Source of the DNA: Microbulbifer mangrovi | Lineage (GTDB): Bacteria; Pseudomonadota; Gammaproteobacteria; Pseudomonadales; Cellvibrionaceae | DNA length: 41,546 nt | Assembly: GCF_002009015.1 (NCBI RefSeq) | Contig: NZ_LZDE01000322.1 | Span: 1-41,546, forward strand | Direction: 5' to 3' | The notes under the pieces: generated by a model | Databases searched by the model: none | What the model was told of the DNA's origin: nothing | Seen by the model: only the letters and a program-made list of their open reading frames with translations | Shown here: positions 34,678 through 41,546 of the stretch, piece after piece | How the letters are laid out: the number at the start of each line of letters is the position of its first letter | Numbering within the stretch: the first letter of the stretch is position 1 | Translations under genes and position numbers: made by a program

Positions 34678-35108
34678 CAGGCGATACACAGCGGTGCCTG
34701 GCAGCGCTCGTAGAGGTCCCCAGCCGCGCGCACCAGGCGATTGCTGGCAGCGGATGAGACACCTATTTCGAGCAGGCGCGCCTCGAAATACTCCAGCAGA
34801 GCCTCGAACAGCGCCGGATTCAGCCCCCGGGCGAGGAAATTGGCGCGGGCGCTGTGGATCGGCTCGGACTGGCCGGACAGAGCGTGGCTCAGGAACTGCG
34901 CCTGACGACTGTGCTGCTTGTCGTGATCGGCGGTATCTTCCGGGGTCAGGTATTTGCCGATGGCGTGATAGAACTCGCCGACGGTTTCGTGCACGAAGGG
35001 GCGGCCGCCCAGTTGGGCGAGCGGACCCTGCTCGTCGAAACCGGGACTGCAGCCCTGGGCTTCCGGTGTGACGGGTTTGTGTACGAGAACAGGTACAACT
35101 TTCGGCAT
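34674..35108 (-). CDS. Globin-like protein (group 1 truncated-hemoglobin relative) lacking proximal His
   Basis: A 144-aa protein. After an about 28-residue extension come truncated-globin landmarks: GPLAQLGGRPFVHETVGEFYHAI (helices A/B, read in pieces), QAQFLSHALSGQ (helix E end) and FEALLEYFEARLLEIGV (helix G). Aligning the F-helix segment ARANFLARGLNPALF with the typical MRxAHxxLxIxxxHF puts Phe91 where the heme-ligating histidine should be. The C-terminus has a cysteine cluster (C136, C141, C144) plus C20. Heme binding may therefore be lost or rewired. The ATG has AGGGGG upstream on the minus strand. The fold is inferred from motif spacing only; it is the least certain of the named families here. 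Confidence 0.62.
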   Translation of the reverse strand: MPKVVPVLVHKPVTPEAQGCSPGFDEQGPLAQLGGRPFVHETVGEFYHAIGKYLTPEDTADHDKQHSRQAQFLSHALSGQSEPIHSARANFLARGLNPALFEALLEYFEARLLEIGVSSAASNRLVRAAGDLYERCQAPLCIAC

Positions 35109-35537
35109 AGGTAGATTCCCCCTGTGAGACGGTAATCATTCTTGTGATCGTGTCGCGATGGCGCCCGGTTTGCCTCGATTCTGCGTATGCGCCCGTGCTG
35201 ATTCCGTGTCTGTACCGGAGGCCCGGGTGTGGGCTGGGGACTGCCTGTCGCGATATGGGCGGCAAGATTACGGGATGGATATACCGCTGCCAACGAAGCC
35301 GCACGAAATTGTCACACTCTTCCACGGGTTGTGCCGGTGCGTTTAATTTCGTGCAGGATTTGGGCGTTGAAACCTTCGGCGGCTAGGAAAAAAATCCCTG
35401 AATGCGAGATGAATACGCCCGGAAGTGGCGTGGGGCGAAGTGCCGCTGGTAGACTTGCCAGTTGAGTTTCGCGGCAGATAGAAGGCGCGGGACAGTCACC
35501 GAAGCATGGACCAGAACAGGAATAAGAGGCACTGACA
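35109..35537 (+). other. 429-bp divergent intergenic region
   Basis: This region separates the minus-strand globin-like gene from the HIT gene, so it must hold promoters in both directions. No gene is supported: short frames at 35144-35465 have no Shine-Dalgarno or family likeness. A weak plus-strand pair, TTGCCA with GATAGA 16 bp later (about 35457-35484), could drive the HIT gene. Confidence 0.4.
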
Positions 35538-35957
35538 ATGGCGAGCATTTTTACCCAGATCATCAACGGCGACCTGCCCGGCCATTTTGTCTGGCGCGAC
35601 GATGTCGCGGTAGCCATCATGACTATTGCGCCGATCAAGCCGGGGCACTGCCTGGTAATTCCCGTTGAAGAGATCAATCACTGGGACGACGTACCGGCCG
35701 ACGTCTCCGCTCACCTTATGGATGTGGCGAGCAAGGTCGCCAAGGCGCAAAAGCAAGTGTATTCGCCTAAGCGGGTCGGGGTGATGGTGGCCGGCATCGA
35801 AGTGCCTCACACTCACTACCACCTGGTGCCGATCAATGAAATCGCGGATCTGGACTTCGCCCTGCAGAAGCAGGCGGAGTCCGAGGATCTCGCCGCGGAG
35901 GCGGCAAAGCTCCGCCAGGCGTTGGTCGAGCTCGGTTATCGCCAGGACGCCGACTAG
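35538..35957 (+). CDS. HIT-family nucleotide hydrolase/transferase
   Basis: A 139-aa histidine-triad protein, a small cytoplasmic purine-nucleotide hydrolase of the Hint/HIT type. It has the usual FTQIINGDLPGHFVWRDDVA start, the central IAPIKPGHCLVIPVEEINHW strand-loop and the catalytic HTHYHLVP (HxHxH) motif near residue 95. The C-terminal helical tail is Ala/Glu-rich. The protein is complete and of standard length. The ATG has AAGAGG about 10 nt upstream. It ends about 90 bp before a secreted GIN-domain gene on the same strand, with no terminator between. The substrate (AMP-lysine-like or other phosphoramidate) is not determinable. Confidence 0.93.
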   Translation: MASIFTQIINGDLPGHFVWRDDVAVAIMTIAPIKPGHCLVIPVEEINHWDDVPADVSAHLMDVASKVAKAQKQVYSPKRVGVMVAGIEVPHTHYHLVPINEIADLDFALQKQAESEDLAAEAAKLRQALVELGYRQDAD

Positions 35958-36048
35958 CCCAACCGTGTTAAAAAGTTGCGGGTGGGTGCATCCATCCGCG
36001 ACTGTCGCCGCGTCCTACTGGCAATCAACAAGAACAGGTAAACAGATC

Positions 36049-36837
36049 ATGCTTCGCAGATTGTCTATTTTCGTTTCTCTGGCCCTCGCGCTGTCGCTCG
36101 CTGCGGTCGCCGCGCAGGCCCAGCAGGGCAGCCGCTCATACCCGCTGGACGGATTTACTGCCATTGCAGTGAAAGGAAGTTCCAACCTTAAGGTGGTTCA
36201 GGGGGATTCTTTTTCGGTTACTGCCCACGGTGAGGAGTCTGACCTGGCCTATGCCAAGGCGGAAGTGAAGCGCGATACCCTTGAGCTCTCCGTGGAGCAG
36301 GACAGCAAGAGCCTGTTCGGGGTTGTCACCGTCAGCAGTGAGCCCGAGATCGAGTTCCGTGTGACCCTGCCCGCGATCAATGGCATACGCGTCACCGGTT
36401 CCGGCGATGCCACCGCCGATACCCTGGAAAGTGAAAAGCTCGAGCTGCGTGTGACCGGCTCCGGCCTGATCCGGGTGGAGAAGGTAGCTGCTGAAACCCT
36501 GAGCACCGGGGTTACCGGCTCCGGGGACCTGATTCTGGGCACGGTGCTGGCCGTACACGGCTCAGCGGGCATCACCGGTTCCGGCGACATCCGTATGGAC
36601 AACTTTATCGGCGAGGATTTTTCCGCGCAGATCAAGGGCTCCGGGGATATGGCCATCGGCGGCAAGGTGGCCAACCTGAACGTGACGGTGATGGGGTCCG
36701 GCGACTTTATGGGGCGCAGCCTGAGTGCTACTAACGCGGGTGGCGCAGTAATGGGGTCCGGCGATATCGTGCTGAAACGCCCCGCGCACGAGTCTTTCTC
36801 GGTGATGGGCTCTGGTGACGTGGCGCTGGTGGAGTAA
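36049..36837 (+). CDS. Secreted GIN-domain (DUF2807) beta-solenoid protein
   Basis: A 262-aa exported protein. The signal peptide (residues 1-24) has an AQA cleavage site. The mature part fits the putative auto-transporter adhesin head GIN domain (DUF2807): PLDGFTAIAVKGSSNLKVVQG, SVTAHGEESDLAYAK, then regularly spaced turns. The tripeptide GSG recurs eight times as VTGSGDAT, VTGSGLIR, VTGSGDLI, ITGSGDIR, IKGSGDMA, VMGSGDFM, VMGSGDIV and VMGSGDVA, mostly 18-25 residues apart, as expected for a right-handed beta-helix. The ATG at 36049 starts the signal peptide; the longer frame overlapping the HIT gene is rejected. GIN proteins occur mostly in Bacteroidetes and marine proteobacteria; the function is unknown, and no autotransporter barrel is present. 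Confidence 0.88.
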   Translation: MLRRLSIFVSLALALSLAAVAAQAQQGSRSYPLDGFTAIAVKGSSNLKVVQGDSFSVTAHGEESDLAYAKAEVKRDTLELSVEQDSKSLFGVVTVSSEPEIEFRVTLPAINGIRVTGSGDATADTLESEKLELRVTGSGLIRVEKVAAETLSTGVTGSGDLILGTVLAVHGSAGITGSGDIRMDNFIGEDFSAQIKGSGDMAIGGKVANLNVTVMGSGDFMGRSLSATNAGGAVMGSGDIVLKRPAHESFSVMGSGDVALVE

Positions 36838-36878
36838 CCTGCGCCCGGCTATCTACGTTAAAGCTTTAGACTCAAGGG

Positions 36879-36906
36879 GTTGAAACGGTCATCCGGGCCT
36901 CCATCT
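36879..36906 (+). promoter_or_regulatory. Sigma-32-like (heat-shock) promoter of ycjXF
   Basis: GTTGAAA (36879-36885), a 13-bp spacer and CTCCATCT (36899-36906) match the sigma-32 consensus CTTGAAA - 13 to 15 - CCCCATnT at nearly every position. E. coli ycjX is itself a sigma-32 target. Transcription would start near 36913, about 150 nt before the ycjX ATG. Confidence 0.6.
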
Positions 36907-37065
36907 TGCTTTCATTACACTGATTGCAATGGCAGTACCGGGGACCGTCGCGTCGCTATCTCAGGTGTTGCCGATACAGGGTATTGCTGGGCATTCTGCG
37001 CCGGTGCCCGTGCAAATCTGCTTAACTGCTGGCCGTGACGCAGCCGGTGGATACAGGGAGTATTC

Positions 37066-38517
37066 ATGAGCGCATCTGACGGCGATGGCCGCGAGCCCGG
37101 CAAGGGCGCCAAACACCGCTTGCGCGCCCTCCGGCAGCGCTTCAAACATTTGCGCAAAGAAGCGCGAGACAAGTCCCACTGGGCCGCTGAGCGTCTTCTC
37201 GACAAGCGTATCTGTATCGGTATCACTGGTCTCAGCGGTGCCGGAAAGTCTACCCTTATCAGCAGCCTTATCTACCAGCTCAGTCACCCTGACAAGGCCC
37301 AGCTGCCCGGGTTTGCGCCGGCTTTGAACGGCCGTCTGTTGGGCGCCGAGCTGCATCCCGCCCTCGATACCGGATTGCCGCTGTTTGAATACCAGCGCTG
37401 CCTGGATGCCCTCACCGCTAGCCCTCCGCGCTGGCCCGAATCCACCCGCGATCTCTCAGCCCTCGAGCTCCACGTACACCTGCAGGGGCGGCGCCTGGGG
37501 CGCGATTACCGTCAGAAGGTGATACTCGAGTTGCGCGATTATCCCGGCGAGTGGCTGATGGACCTGCCGCTGCTGCGTATGGATTTCGCCACCTGGTGTC
37601 GTCATCAGCGGGATCTGCTGGACGGTGCACCCCGTGCGGAGCTTGCCCCGGAGCTGTTGTCGCAACTGAATGCTCTGGCGCCGGATACTGTTGTGGAGTC
37701 GGCCAAACTGGATAGCCTCTGGCAGAACTACCGTCAGTTTCTCAGGGATTGTCGCAGTGAGCGGAAACTGAGTTATCTGCAGCCGGGCAGAGCACTTCTC
37801 GATAGTGAAGAATACGGCTTTTTCCCACTGCCGGGCTTGAGCCATCAGTCGCAGGACGAATTGCAGTCTCTGCCGGATGACAGTGTTTATAAGGTACTGG
37901 AGGCGCGTTACCGGAGCTACGTCGAGGAGCGGGTGGCGCCCTTTGTGGACAGCCATTTCCGCCACCTGGACCGCCAGCTGGTGCTGGTGGATCTGATCGG
38001 CACCCTGTTTGCCGGAGAGGAATCCCTGGAGGATATGCGCAAGGCGTTCGGGCATATCGCTGACACTTTCCGCTACGGTAGCAACGGCTTGCTACGTAAA
38101 TTGTGGCGTCCGCGGATCGACAGGCTGGTGTTTGCTGCAACCAAGGTGGATCAGGTGCTGGCGGCAGATCACGACGCTTTGCGACAGTTGCTGGGGCAAC
38201 AGTTACAGCAGGTTTTCTCCGGTGCCCGCCACCGCGGCTTGCCCCTGTATTGTGAAGCCATTGCCGCGGTGCGCTGCTCCAATGAAAGTGTCCGCGATGG
38301 GCGCCGTATGCTGGTGGGGCACGCGATGGATGGCCGCTATCTCGGCTTTGAGAATGCCGAGATCATGACGCACCTGCCGCAGGACGGTGAATGGCGGCAT
38401 TACACTGGCGGACTGCCGCCGCAGTTGCGCCCGCCTGTGGGTATCGGCCGTGAGGGGTATATGCCCCATATCCGCATTGATGCGCTGCTTAATCTGCTGT
38501 TGGGAGACAAGGTGTAA
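37066..38517 (+). CDS. ycjX: YcjX family P-loop NTPase
   Basis: A 483-aa predicted GTPase of the YcjX/DUF463 family. Walker A GLSGAGKST is at residues 55-63, the switch-like ILELRDYPGEWLMDL near 150, and VLVDLIGTLFAGE near 305. A NKxD-like element in FAATKVDQVL is near 360, and the C-terminal conserved GYMPHIRIDALLNLLLGDK is present. In E. coli the gene is heat-shock induced and precedes ycjF, as here. The ATG has AGGGAG upstream. Its stop overlaps ycjF by 1 nt (TAATG), so translation is coupled. It is peripheral to the membrane through YcjF; the exact role in envelope or protein stress is not established. Confidence 0.93.
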   Translation: MSASDGDGREPGKGAKHRLRALRQRFKHLRKEARDKSHWAAERLLDKRICIGITGLSGAGKSTLISSLIYQLSHPDKAQLPGFAPALNGRLLGAELHPALDTGLPLFEYQRCLDALTASPPRWPESTRDLSALELHVHLQGRRLGRDYRQKVILELRDYPGEWLMDLPLLRMDFATWCRHQRDLLDGAPRAELAPELLSQLNALAPDTVVESAKLDSLWQNYRQFLRDCRSERKLSYLQPGRALLDSEEYGFFPLPGLSHQSQDELQSLPDDSVYKVLEARYRSYVEERVAPFVDSHFRHLDRQLVLVDLIGTLFAGEESLEDMRKAFGHIADTFRYGSNGLLRKLWRPRIDRLVFAATKVDQVLAADHDALRQLLGQQLQQVFSGARHRGLPLYCEAIAAVRCSNESVRDGRRMLVGHAMDGRYLGFENAEIMTHLPQDGEWRHYTGGLPPQLRPPVGIGREGYMPHIRIDALLNLLLGDKV

Positions 38518-39707
38518 TGAGCGCCTCCGACGATCGACTGGACAATGAACCCGGCGCGAAACCCGCGCCCAAGCCCCGCCGCCAGACCAGAATCGAAAAC
38601 CTGGAGGTGGAGGAGCCTGCAGCGCACGAGCGCGCCAGCACCCGGGTGGAGTCCCTGGCAGATGAGCCCGGAGAGTTACCGCGCTCTATTACCACCGGTG
38701 AATCTCTGCCGGACAAGATCTCGTTTTCAGAATTGCGTCTGCCATTTTTTCGCCTTCGGATGTGGAAGCCGGCACTGCTTGCCGGTCTGGCGTTGGCATT
38801 CGGGGCGGTTTTCTGGGAGTTGCGCCAGTTTTTCTACTGGGCCGCAGATATGCACTGGACCCTGGGGCTACTGGCTGGAGTTATTATCGGGGCGCTGGTG
38901 CTCACCATGGCCAGTGCGGTGTGGGAGTATTTTCGCGCCGGTAAACCACTGAGAAAGTTGCAGAAAACCCAGCAACTCGCGGCGGAGGTGCGCGACAGTC
39001 GCGCCACCGATGCGGTGGCACCACTCAATCAGCAGCTGCAGGAGTTATTTGCCGGTAAACCGCAGGGCGCGCTATTGGCGAGGGTGCAGGAGGAAACCCC
39101 GGACTACTACGACAACAGTGAACTGCTGCGCCATCTCGAGCTCAATTTTTTCGAGGCGCTGGATCAGGAGGCGCTGCGGCGTATTGTCCGCCACGCAACC
39201 ACCACCGGTGCGCTGGTGGGGCTGAGTCCGTTCACTACGCTCGATGTGCTCGTCGCTCTGCGCCAGTCCATGCGAATGATCGACGATGTGGCACAGATCT
39301 ACGGTGTGCGCCCCTCCATGGTGGTGCGCTGGCGCCTGTTCAAGAAAATTCTCGCCCTGGTGGCCTACAGTGGCGCCAGTGAGTATGCCGTCAGTGAACT
39401 GTGGCCGGAACTGGTGGGTGACAGCATGCTGAGCACCGTGTCTGCACGCCTGGGGCAGGGCATGGGGGCGAGTTTGTTTATGGCACGTATCGGTCTGGCC
39501 GCAGTGCACAGCTGCCGACCTATCCCCTTTTCTGAAAAGCAGAGGCCGCGACTCGGTGCGCTCACCAAGCGTATCGCCAGTAGTCTCAAGGAGCGCTTGC
39601 TGGGGCGCGAGCAGAACCGCTGGCCGGATGAGGCTGTGTCACGGTCTGCAGCGGCAAAGGTTTCGGCGCGACGGAGCGATAACCGTGGGCCCGGGCAGGT
39701 AGATTGA
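38517..39707 (+). CDS. ycjF: YcjF family membrane protein (DUF697/TIGR01620-like)
   Basis: A 396-aa inner-membrane partner of YcjX. A charged, Pro/Arg-rich cytoplasmic N-terminus (about 1-80) is followed by two membrane helices at about 85-103 and 116-138 (TLGLLAGVIIGALVLTMASA). A long cytoplasmic region contains the DUF697-like helical domain (VGLSPFTTLDVLVALRQSMRMI, IYGVRPSMVVRWRLFKK, GQGMGASLFMARIGLAAVHSCRP) with amphipathic helices. The basic C-terminal tail is poorly conserved. It is transcribed with ycjX from the sigma-32-like promoter and stops before a convergent gene with a hairpin between. The function is unknown; induction with ycjX suggests a stress role. Confidence 0.9.
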   Translation: MSASDDRLDNEPGAKPAPKPRRQTRIENLEVEEPAAHERASTRVESLADEPGELPRSITTGESLPDKISFSELRLPFFRLRMWKPALLAGLALAFGAVFWELRQFFYWAADMHWTLGLLAGVIIGALVLTMASAVWEYFRAGKPLRKLQKTQQLAAEVRDSRATDAVAPLNQQLQELFAGKPQGALLARVQEETPDYYDNSELLRHLELNFFEALDQEALRRIVRHATTTGALVGLSPFTTLDVLVALRQSMRMIDDVAQIYGVRPSMVVRWRLFKKILALVAYSGASEYAVSELWPELVGDSMLSTVSARLGQGMGASLFMARIGLAAVHSCRPIPFSEKQRPRLGALTKRIASSLKERLLGREQNRWPDEAVSRSAAAKVSARRSDNRGPGQVD

Positions 39708-39733
39708 TATTGCGCAGTTTCCGCCTGCGTAAA

Positions 39734-39764
39734 TGCGGCAGGCCCCGAGGGGCCTGCATGCGCA
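39734..39764 (+). terminator. Hairpin between convergent ycjF and unknown secreted protein gene
   Basis: A 9-bp perfect core GCAGGCCCC/GGGGCCTGC (39738-39746 with 39749-39757) with a 2-nt apical GA is flanked by further imperfect pairing (ATGCG/CGCAT). It lacks a clear T-run on either strand and probably acts for both convergent genes. Confidence 0.55.
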
Positions 39765-40313
39765 TTACTGGAACTGCTTTTTCATCAGTAGGCGGGTGTG
39801 GTGCTGATCCACCAGGGTGGCCAGCGTTTCGTAACGGCTCTTGATGAATGGTCTGGGATTGTTGGTGCCGGACTCATCCGGGTACTCGACCCCCTCACGC
39901 ACCAGTTGCAGCTCCTTTGCCAGCTCTTTCATGGCATCGAAAATAGCTTTGGTGTTTTTGTCGTCGTAAAAAACGCGGCTGTTCGCGGTATCGTTCAGGT
40001 ACTCGTCGCACTCACCCAGCCACTCTGCACGCTGATTGAGAAAGTTGATGGTGTTGCGAATACCGCCCTTATACTCCGGTTTGAAGTTCTCGTTGACGTA
40101 CTTTCCTAAACTGCGCATACCCGAGTCTACAAACTGTTCTACCAGGCCGTCACAATAGCTTTCGGTCAGGTAGGAAGGGTGAGTTTTGGCAGACACTGAA
40201 GTACTGCACAGCGCAATCAGGCTCGTCATCATCGCCGCTTTTAGCGGCAGGAATTTACACTTCTGCGCGAGGCTGTGGGAAGGCGCGGCTTTTGATCTGT
40301 GAAACGTTTTCAT
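39765..40313 (-). CDS. Predicted secreted protein of unknown function, 182 aa
   Basis: I do not recognise a family. A long basic n-region (MKTFHRSKAAPSH...) precedes a hydrophobic core (MMTSLIALCSTSVSA) with an A-x-A-type cleavage site before KTHPSYL at about residue 43. The mature part is about 140 residues, mixed-charge and largely helical. Two cysteines (in ESYCDGL and LGECDEY) could form a disulfide, and the motif WLGECDEYLNDTANSRVFYDD is distinctive. The ATG at 40313 is chosen because it follows GCAGGG at a reasonable distance; a second start at 40232 would give a standard-length signal peptide and cannot be excluded. The gene lies behind a promoter with an overlapping CRP/Vfr site. Confidence 0.72.
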   Translation of the reverse strand: MKTFHRSKAAPSHSLAQKCKFLPLKAAMMTSLIALCSTSVSAKTHPSYLTESYCDGLVEQFVDSGMRSLGKYVNENFKPEYKGGIRNTINFLNQRAEWLGECDEYLNDTANSRVFYDDKNTKAIFDAMKELAKELQLVREGVEYPDESGTNNPRPFIKSRYETLATLVDQHHTRLLMKKQFQ

Positions 40314-40354
40314 TTTGCATGCCCTGCTGTTGTTTTCGCTATCAGGCTTGTTAT

Positions 40355-40370
40355 TGTGATAAACGTCACA
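40355..40370 (-). promoter_or_regulatory. CRP/Vfr binding site
   Basis: TGTGATAAACGTCACA matches the CRP half-sites TGTGA-N6-TCACA perfectly. It lies directly downstream of the -10 of the minus-strand promoter and over the expected transcription start, a position that normally represses. Confidence 0.7.
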
Positions 40371-40399
40371 TGAATAACGAAACGCCAATCTGATGTCAA
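40371..40399 (-). promoter_or_regulatory. Promoter of the secreted unknown protein gene
   Basis: On the minus strand there is a consensus -35 TTGACA (40399-40394), a 17-bp spacer and a -10 TATTCA (40376-40371). The start would fall near 40364, inside the CRP site, with an about 50-nt leader. Confidence 0.6.
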
Positions 40400-40577
40400 C
40401 GGCTTTTAAGTATGATTAGTCAGTAATGTGCTATTTGCTGAACCAGTACCGGTTTTTCAATGCAAAATCGGTGTAGTGGCACCCGGTTGTTGTGTGTTTT
40501 TTGTTGGGTTAATGAAGAAAATTTGAGCGTTTCGGTTTCGCGGGAATCCGGGGCGCAACTTGTGTTAGGAGTGGATT

Positions 40578-41546
40578 TTGTCAGAGTTTGATTTCGATCT
40601 TTTCGTAATTGGCGCAGGCTCCGGTGGCGTGCGTGCCGCTCGAATGGCCGCCGCTACGGGTATGCGTGTGGCTGTCGCCGAAGATCGGTACATGGGCGGC
40701 ACCTGCGTCAATGTAGGGTGTGTGCCCAAAAAGCTCTTTGTGTACGCAAGTAGCTATCGCGAGGCGTTCGAGGACGCGCAGGCCTACGGATGGCAGGGGC
40801 AGACCGAGGCCAGCTTTGTGTGGCCGACCCTGCGCGACAACAACGCCAAGGAAATTACGCGGCTCAATGGCATCTACCGCAAGCTGTTGGGTAACGCCGG
40901 GGTGCAGATTATTGATGGTCGCGCCAAATTGACCGGTCGCCAGGAGGTGGTGGTTGGCGATAACACCTATACCGCTGAGCGTATTCTTGTGGCTACCGGT
41001 GGCTGGCCTTTCGTGCCGGACTTTCCCGGTAGCGAGCACGTGATTACCTCCAATGAGGTGTTTTCCCTGGAAGTCATGCCGCAACGTGTACTCGTGGTCG
41101 GTGGTGGCTATATCGCGGTGGAGTTCGCCGGAATCTTCGCCGGGTTGGGAGTCGAGACGCACCTGTCGTACCGTCGCGATCTGTTCCTGCGCGGTTTCGA
41201 CCGGGATATCCGAAACTTTGTGCGTGACGAGATGGGTAAAAAGCAGGTGAACCTGCATTTTAACCACGATGTGAAATCCATCGAGAAGCAGGTCAACGGG
41301 AGTCTCAAGGTAATTGATGCCGAGGGTGGTGAGCTAGAGGTTGACGCAGTGTTGTACGCCACCGGCCGCAAGCCCAATACCCGCGGGCTGGGTCTGGAGA
41401 GGCTGGGTGTGGTACTGCACAAGGACGGCACCATCGGTGTGGATGATAACTTCCGCAGCAGCGTGACCTCGATTTATGCTCTCGGCGATGTGACCGGCGG
41501 CCCGGAGCTCACACCGGTGGCGCTGGCCGAGGCCATGGCGCTGGTC
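40578..41546 (+). CDS. gorA: Glutathione-disulfide reductase, 5' part (cut by window edge)
   Basis: The first 323 codons of a flavoprotein disulfide reductase that reduces GSSG with NADPH. The FAD Rossmann motif [11 protein letters not shown] starts near residue 12 and the redox-active C43/C48 are in [13 protein letters not shown]. The ATGG element is in [14 protein letters not shown]. The NADPH Rossmann motif is [15 protein letters not shown] with the phosphate-binding arginines in [13 protein letters not shown]. The second FAD site starts in ALGDVTGG. The arginine pair and the NVGC motif favour glutathione reductase over lipoamide or mercuric reductase. The start is TTG at 40578, with AGGAG 6 nt upstream; no ATG fits. 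The C-terminal dimerisation domain with the catalytic HPT motif is beyond the window. Confidence 0.92.
   Translation, partial: MSEFDFDLFVIGAGSGGVRAARMAAATGMRVAVAEDRYMGGTCVNVGCVPKKLFVYASSYREAFEDAQAYGWQGQTEASFVWPTLRDNNAKEITRLNGIYRKLLGNAGVQIIDGRAKLTGRQEVVVGDNTYTAERILVATGGWPFVPDFPGSEHVITSNEVFSLEVMPQRVLVVGGGYIAVEFAGIFAGLGVETHLSYRRDLFLRGFDRDIRNFVRDEMGKKQVNLHFNHDVKSIEKQVNGSLKVIDAEGGELEVDAVLYATGRKPNTRGLGLERLGVVLHKDGTIGVDDNFRSSVTSIYALGDVTGGPELTPVALAEAMALV

Overview
The window looks like chromosomal core DNA of a gammaproteobacterium, most likely a marine Cellvibrionales/Pseudomonadales-type organism; Microbulbifer-like is my guess from protein style only. The reasons are a ZipA-containing division locus in the order smc-zipA-ligA, a CcmH/CcmI pair, YcjX/YcjF, SlyD-like and TatD proteins, and fairly GC-rich coding DNA. 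There is no phage, transposon, integrase or CRISPR array. Nearly every gene is intact. The two exceptions are cut by the window edges: a tRNA at the left and gorA at the right.

Left third (1-13.5 kb): a tRNA 5' end and its promoter, on the minus strand, diverge from ccmH-ccmI (the last steps of cytochrome c maturation). These are followed by smc (chromosome condensation), zipA (division) and, after a strong terminator, ligA (DNA ligase). Next come a small unknown protein, fumC, two small membrane proteins and an AraC-type regulator.

Middle (13.5-31 kb): lipid and peptide metabolism. An acyl-CoA dehydrogenase, an SCP2-like protein and a FadD-type acyl-CoA synthetase form a fatty-acid degradation group. 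A PsiE-like membrane protein follows. On the minus strand are an M14 carboxypeptidase, a lipoprotein M28 aminopeptidase and a SYLF lipoprotein. A small lipoprotein and a DUF3445/heme-dependent oxidative N-demethylase-like protein lie on the plus strand. Then comes the most system-like locus: an AraC/VirS-type regulator divergent from a tight operon of flavin monooxygenase, BASS transporter, extended SDR and classical SDR. It resembles the layout of the mycobacterial virS-mymA locus but carries a transporter.

Right third (30.6-41.5 kb): tatD overlaps a CsdA-CsdE fusion (cysteine desulfurase plus sulfur acceptor), convergent with tcdA (ct6A tRNA modification), so this is a complete CSD module. 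After it come a SlyD-like isomerase, a globin-like protein lacking the proximal histidine, a HIT protein, a secreted GIN-domain (DUF2807) protein, ycjX-ycjF behind a good sigma-32-like promoter, a secreted protein of unknown function behind a promoter overlapped by a perfect CRP/Vfr site, and the start of gorA.

The regulatory DNA is the most informative part. It includes tandem 13-bp palindromes two helical turns apart on the smc promoter, an inverted repeat in the AraC/FMO divergent region, a 10-bp inverted repeat bracketing a candidate acyl-CoA dehydrogenase promoter, and the CRP and sigma-32 sites. All product names come from reading motifs and overall resemblance; no database search was run.
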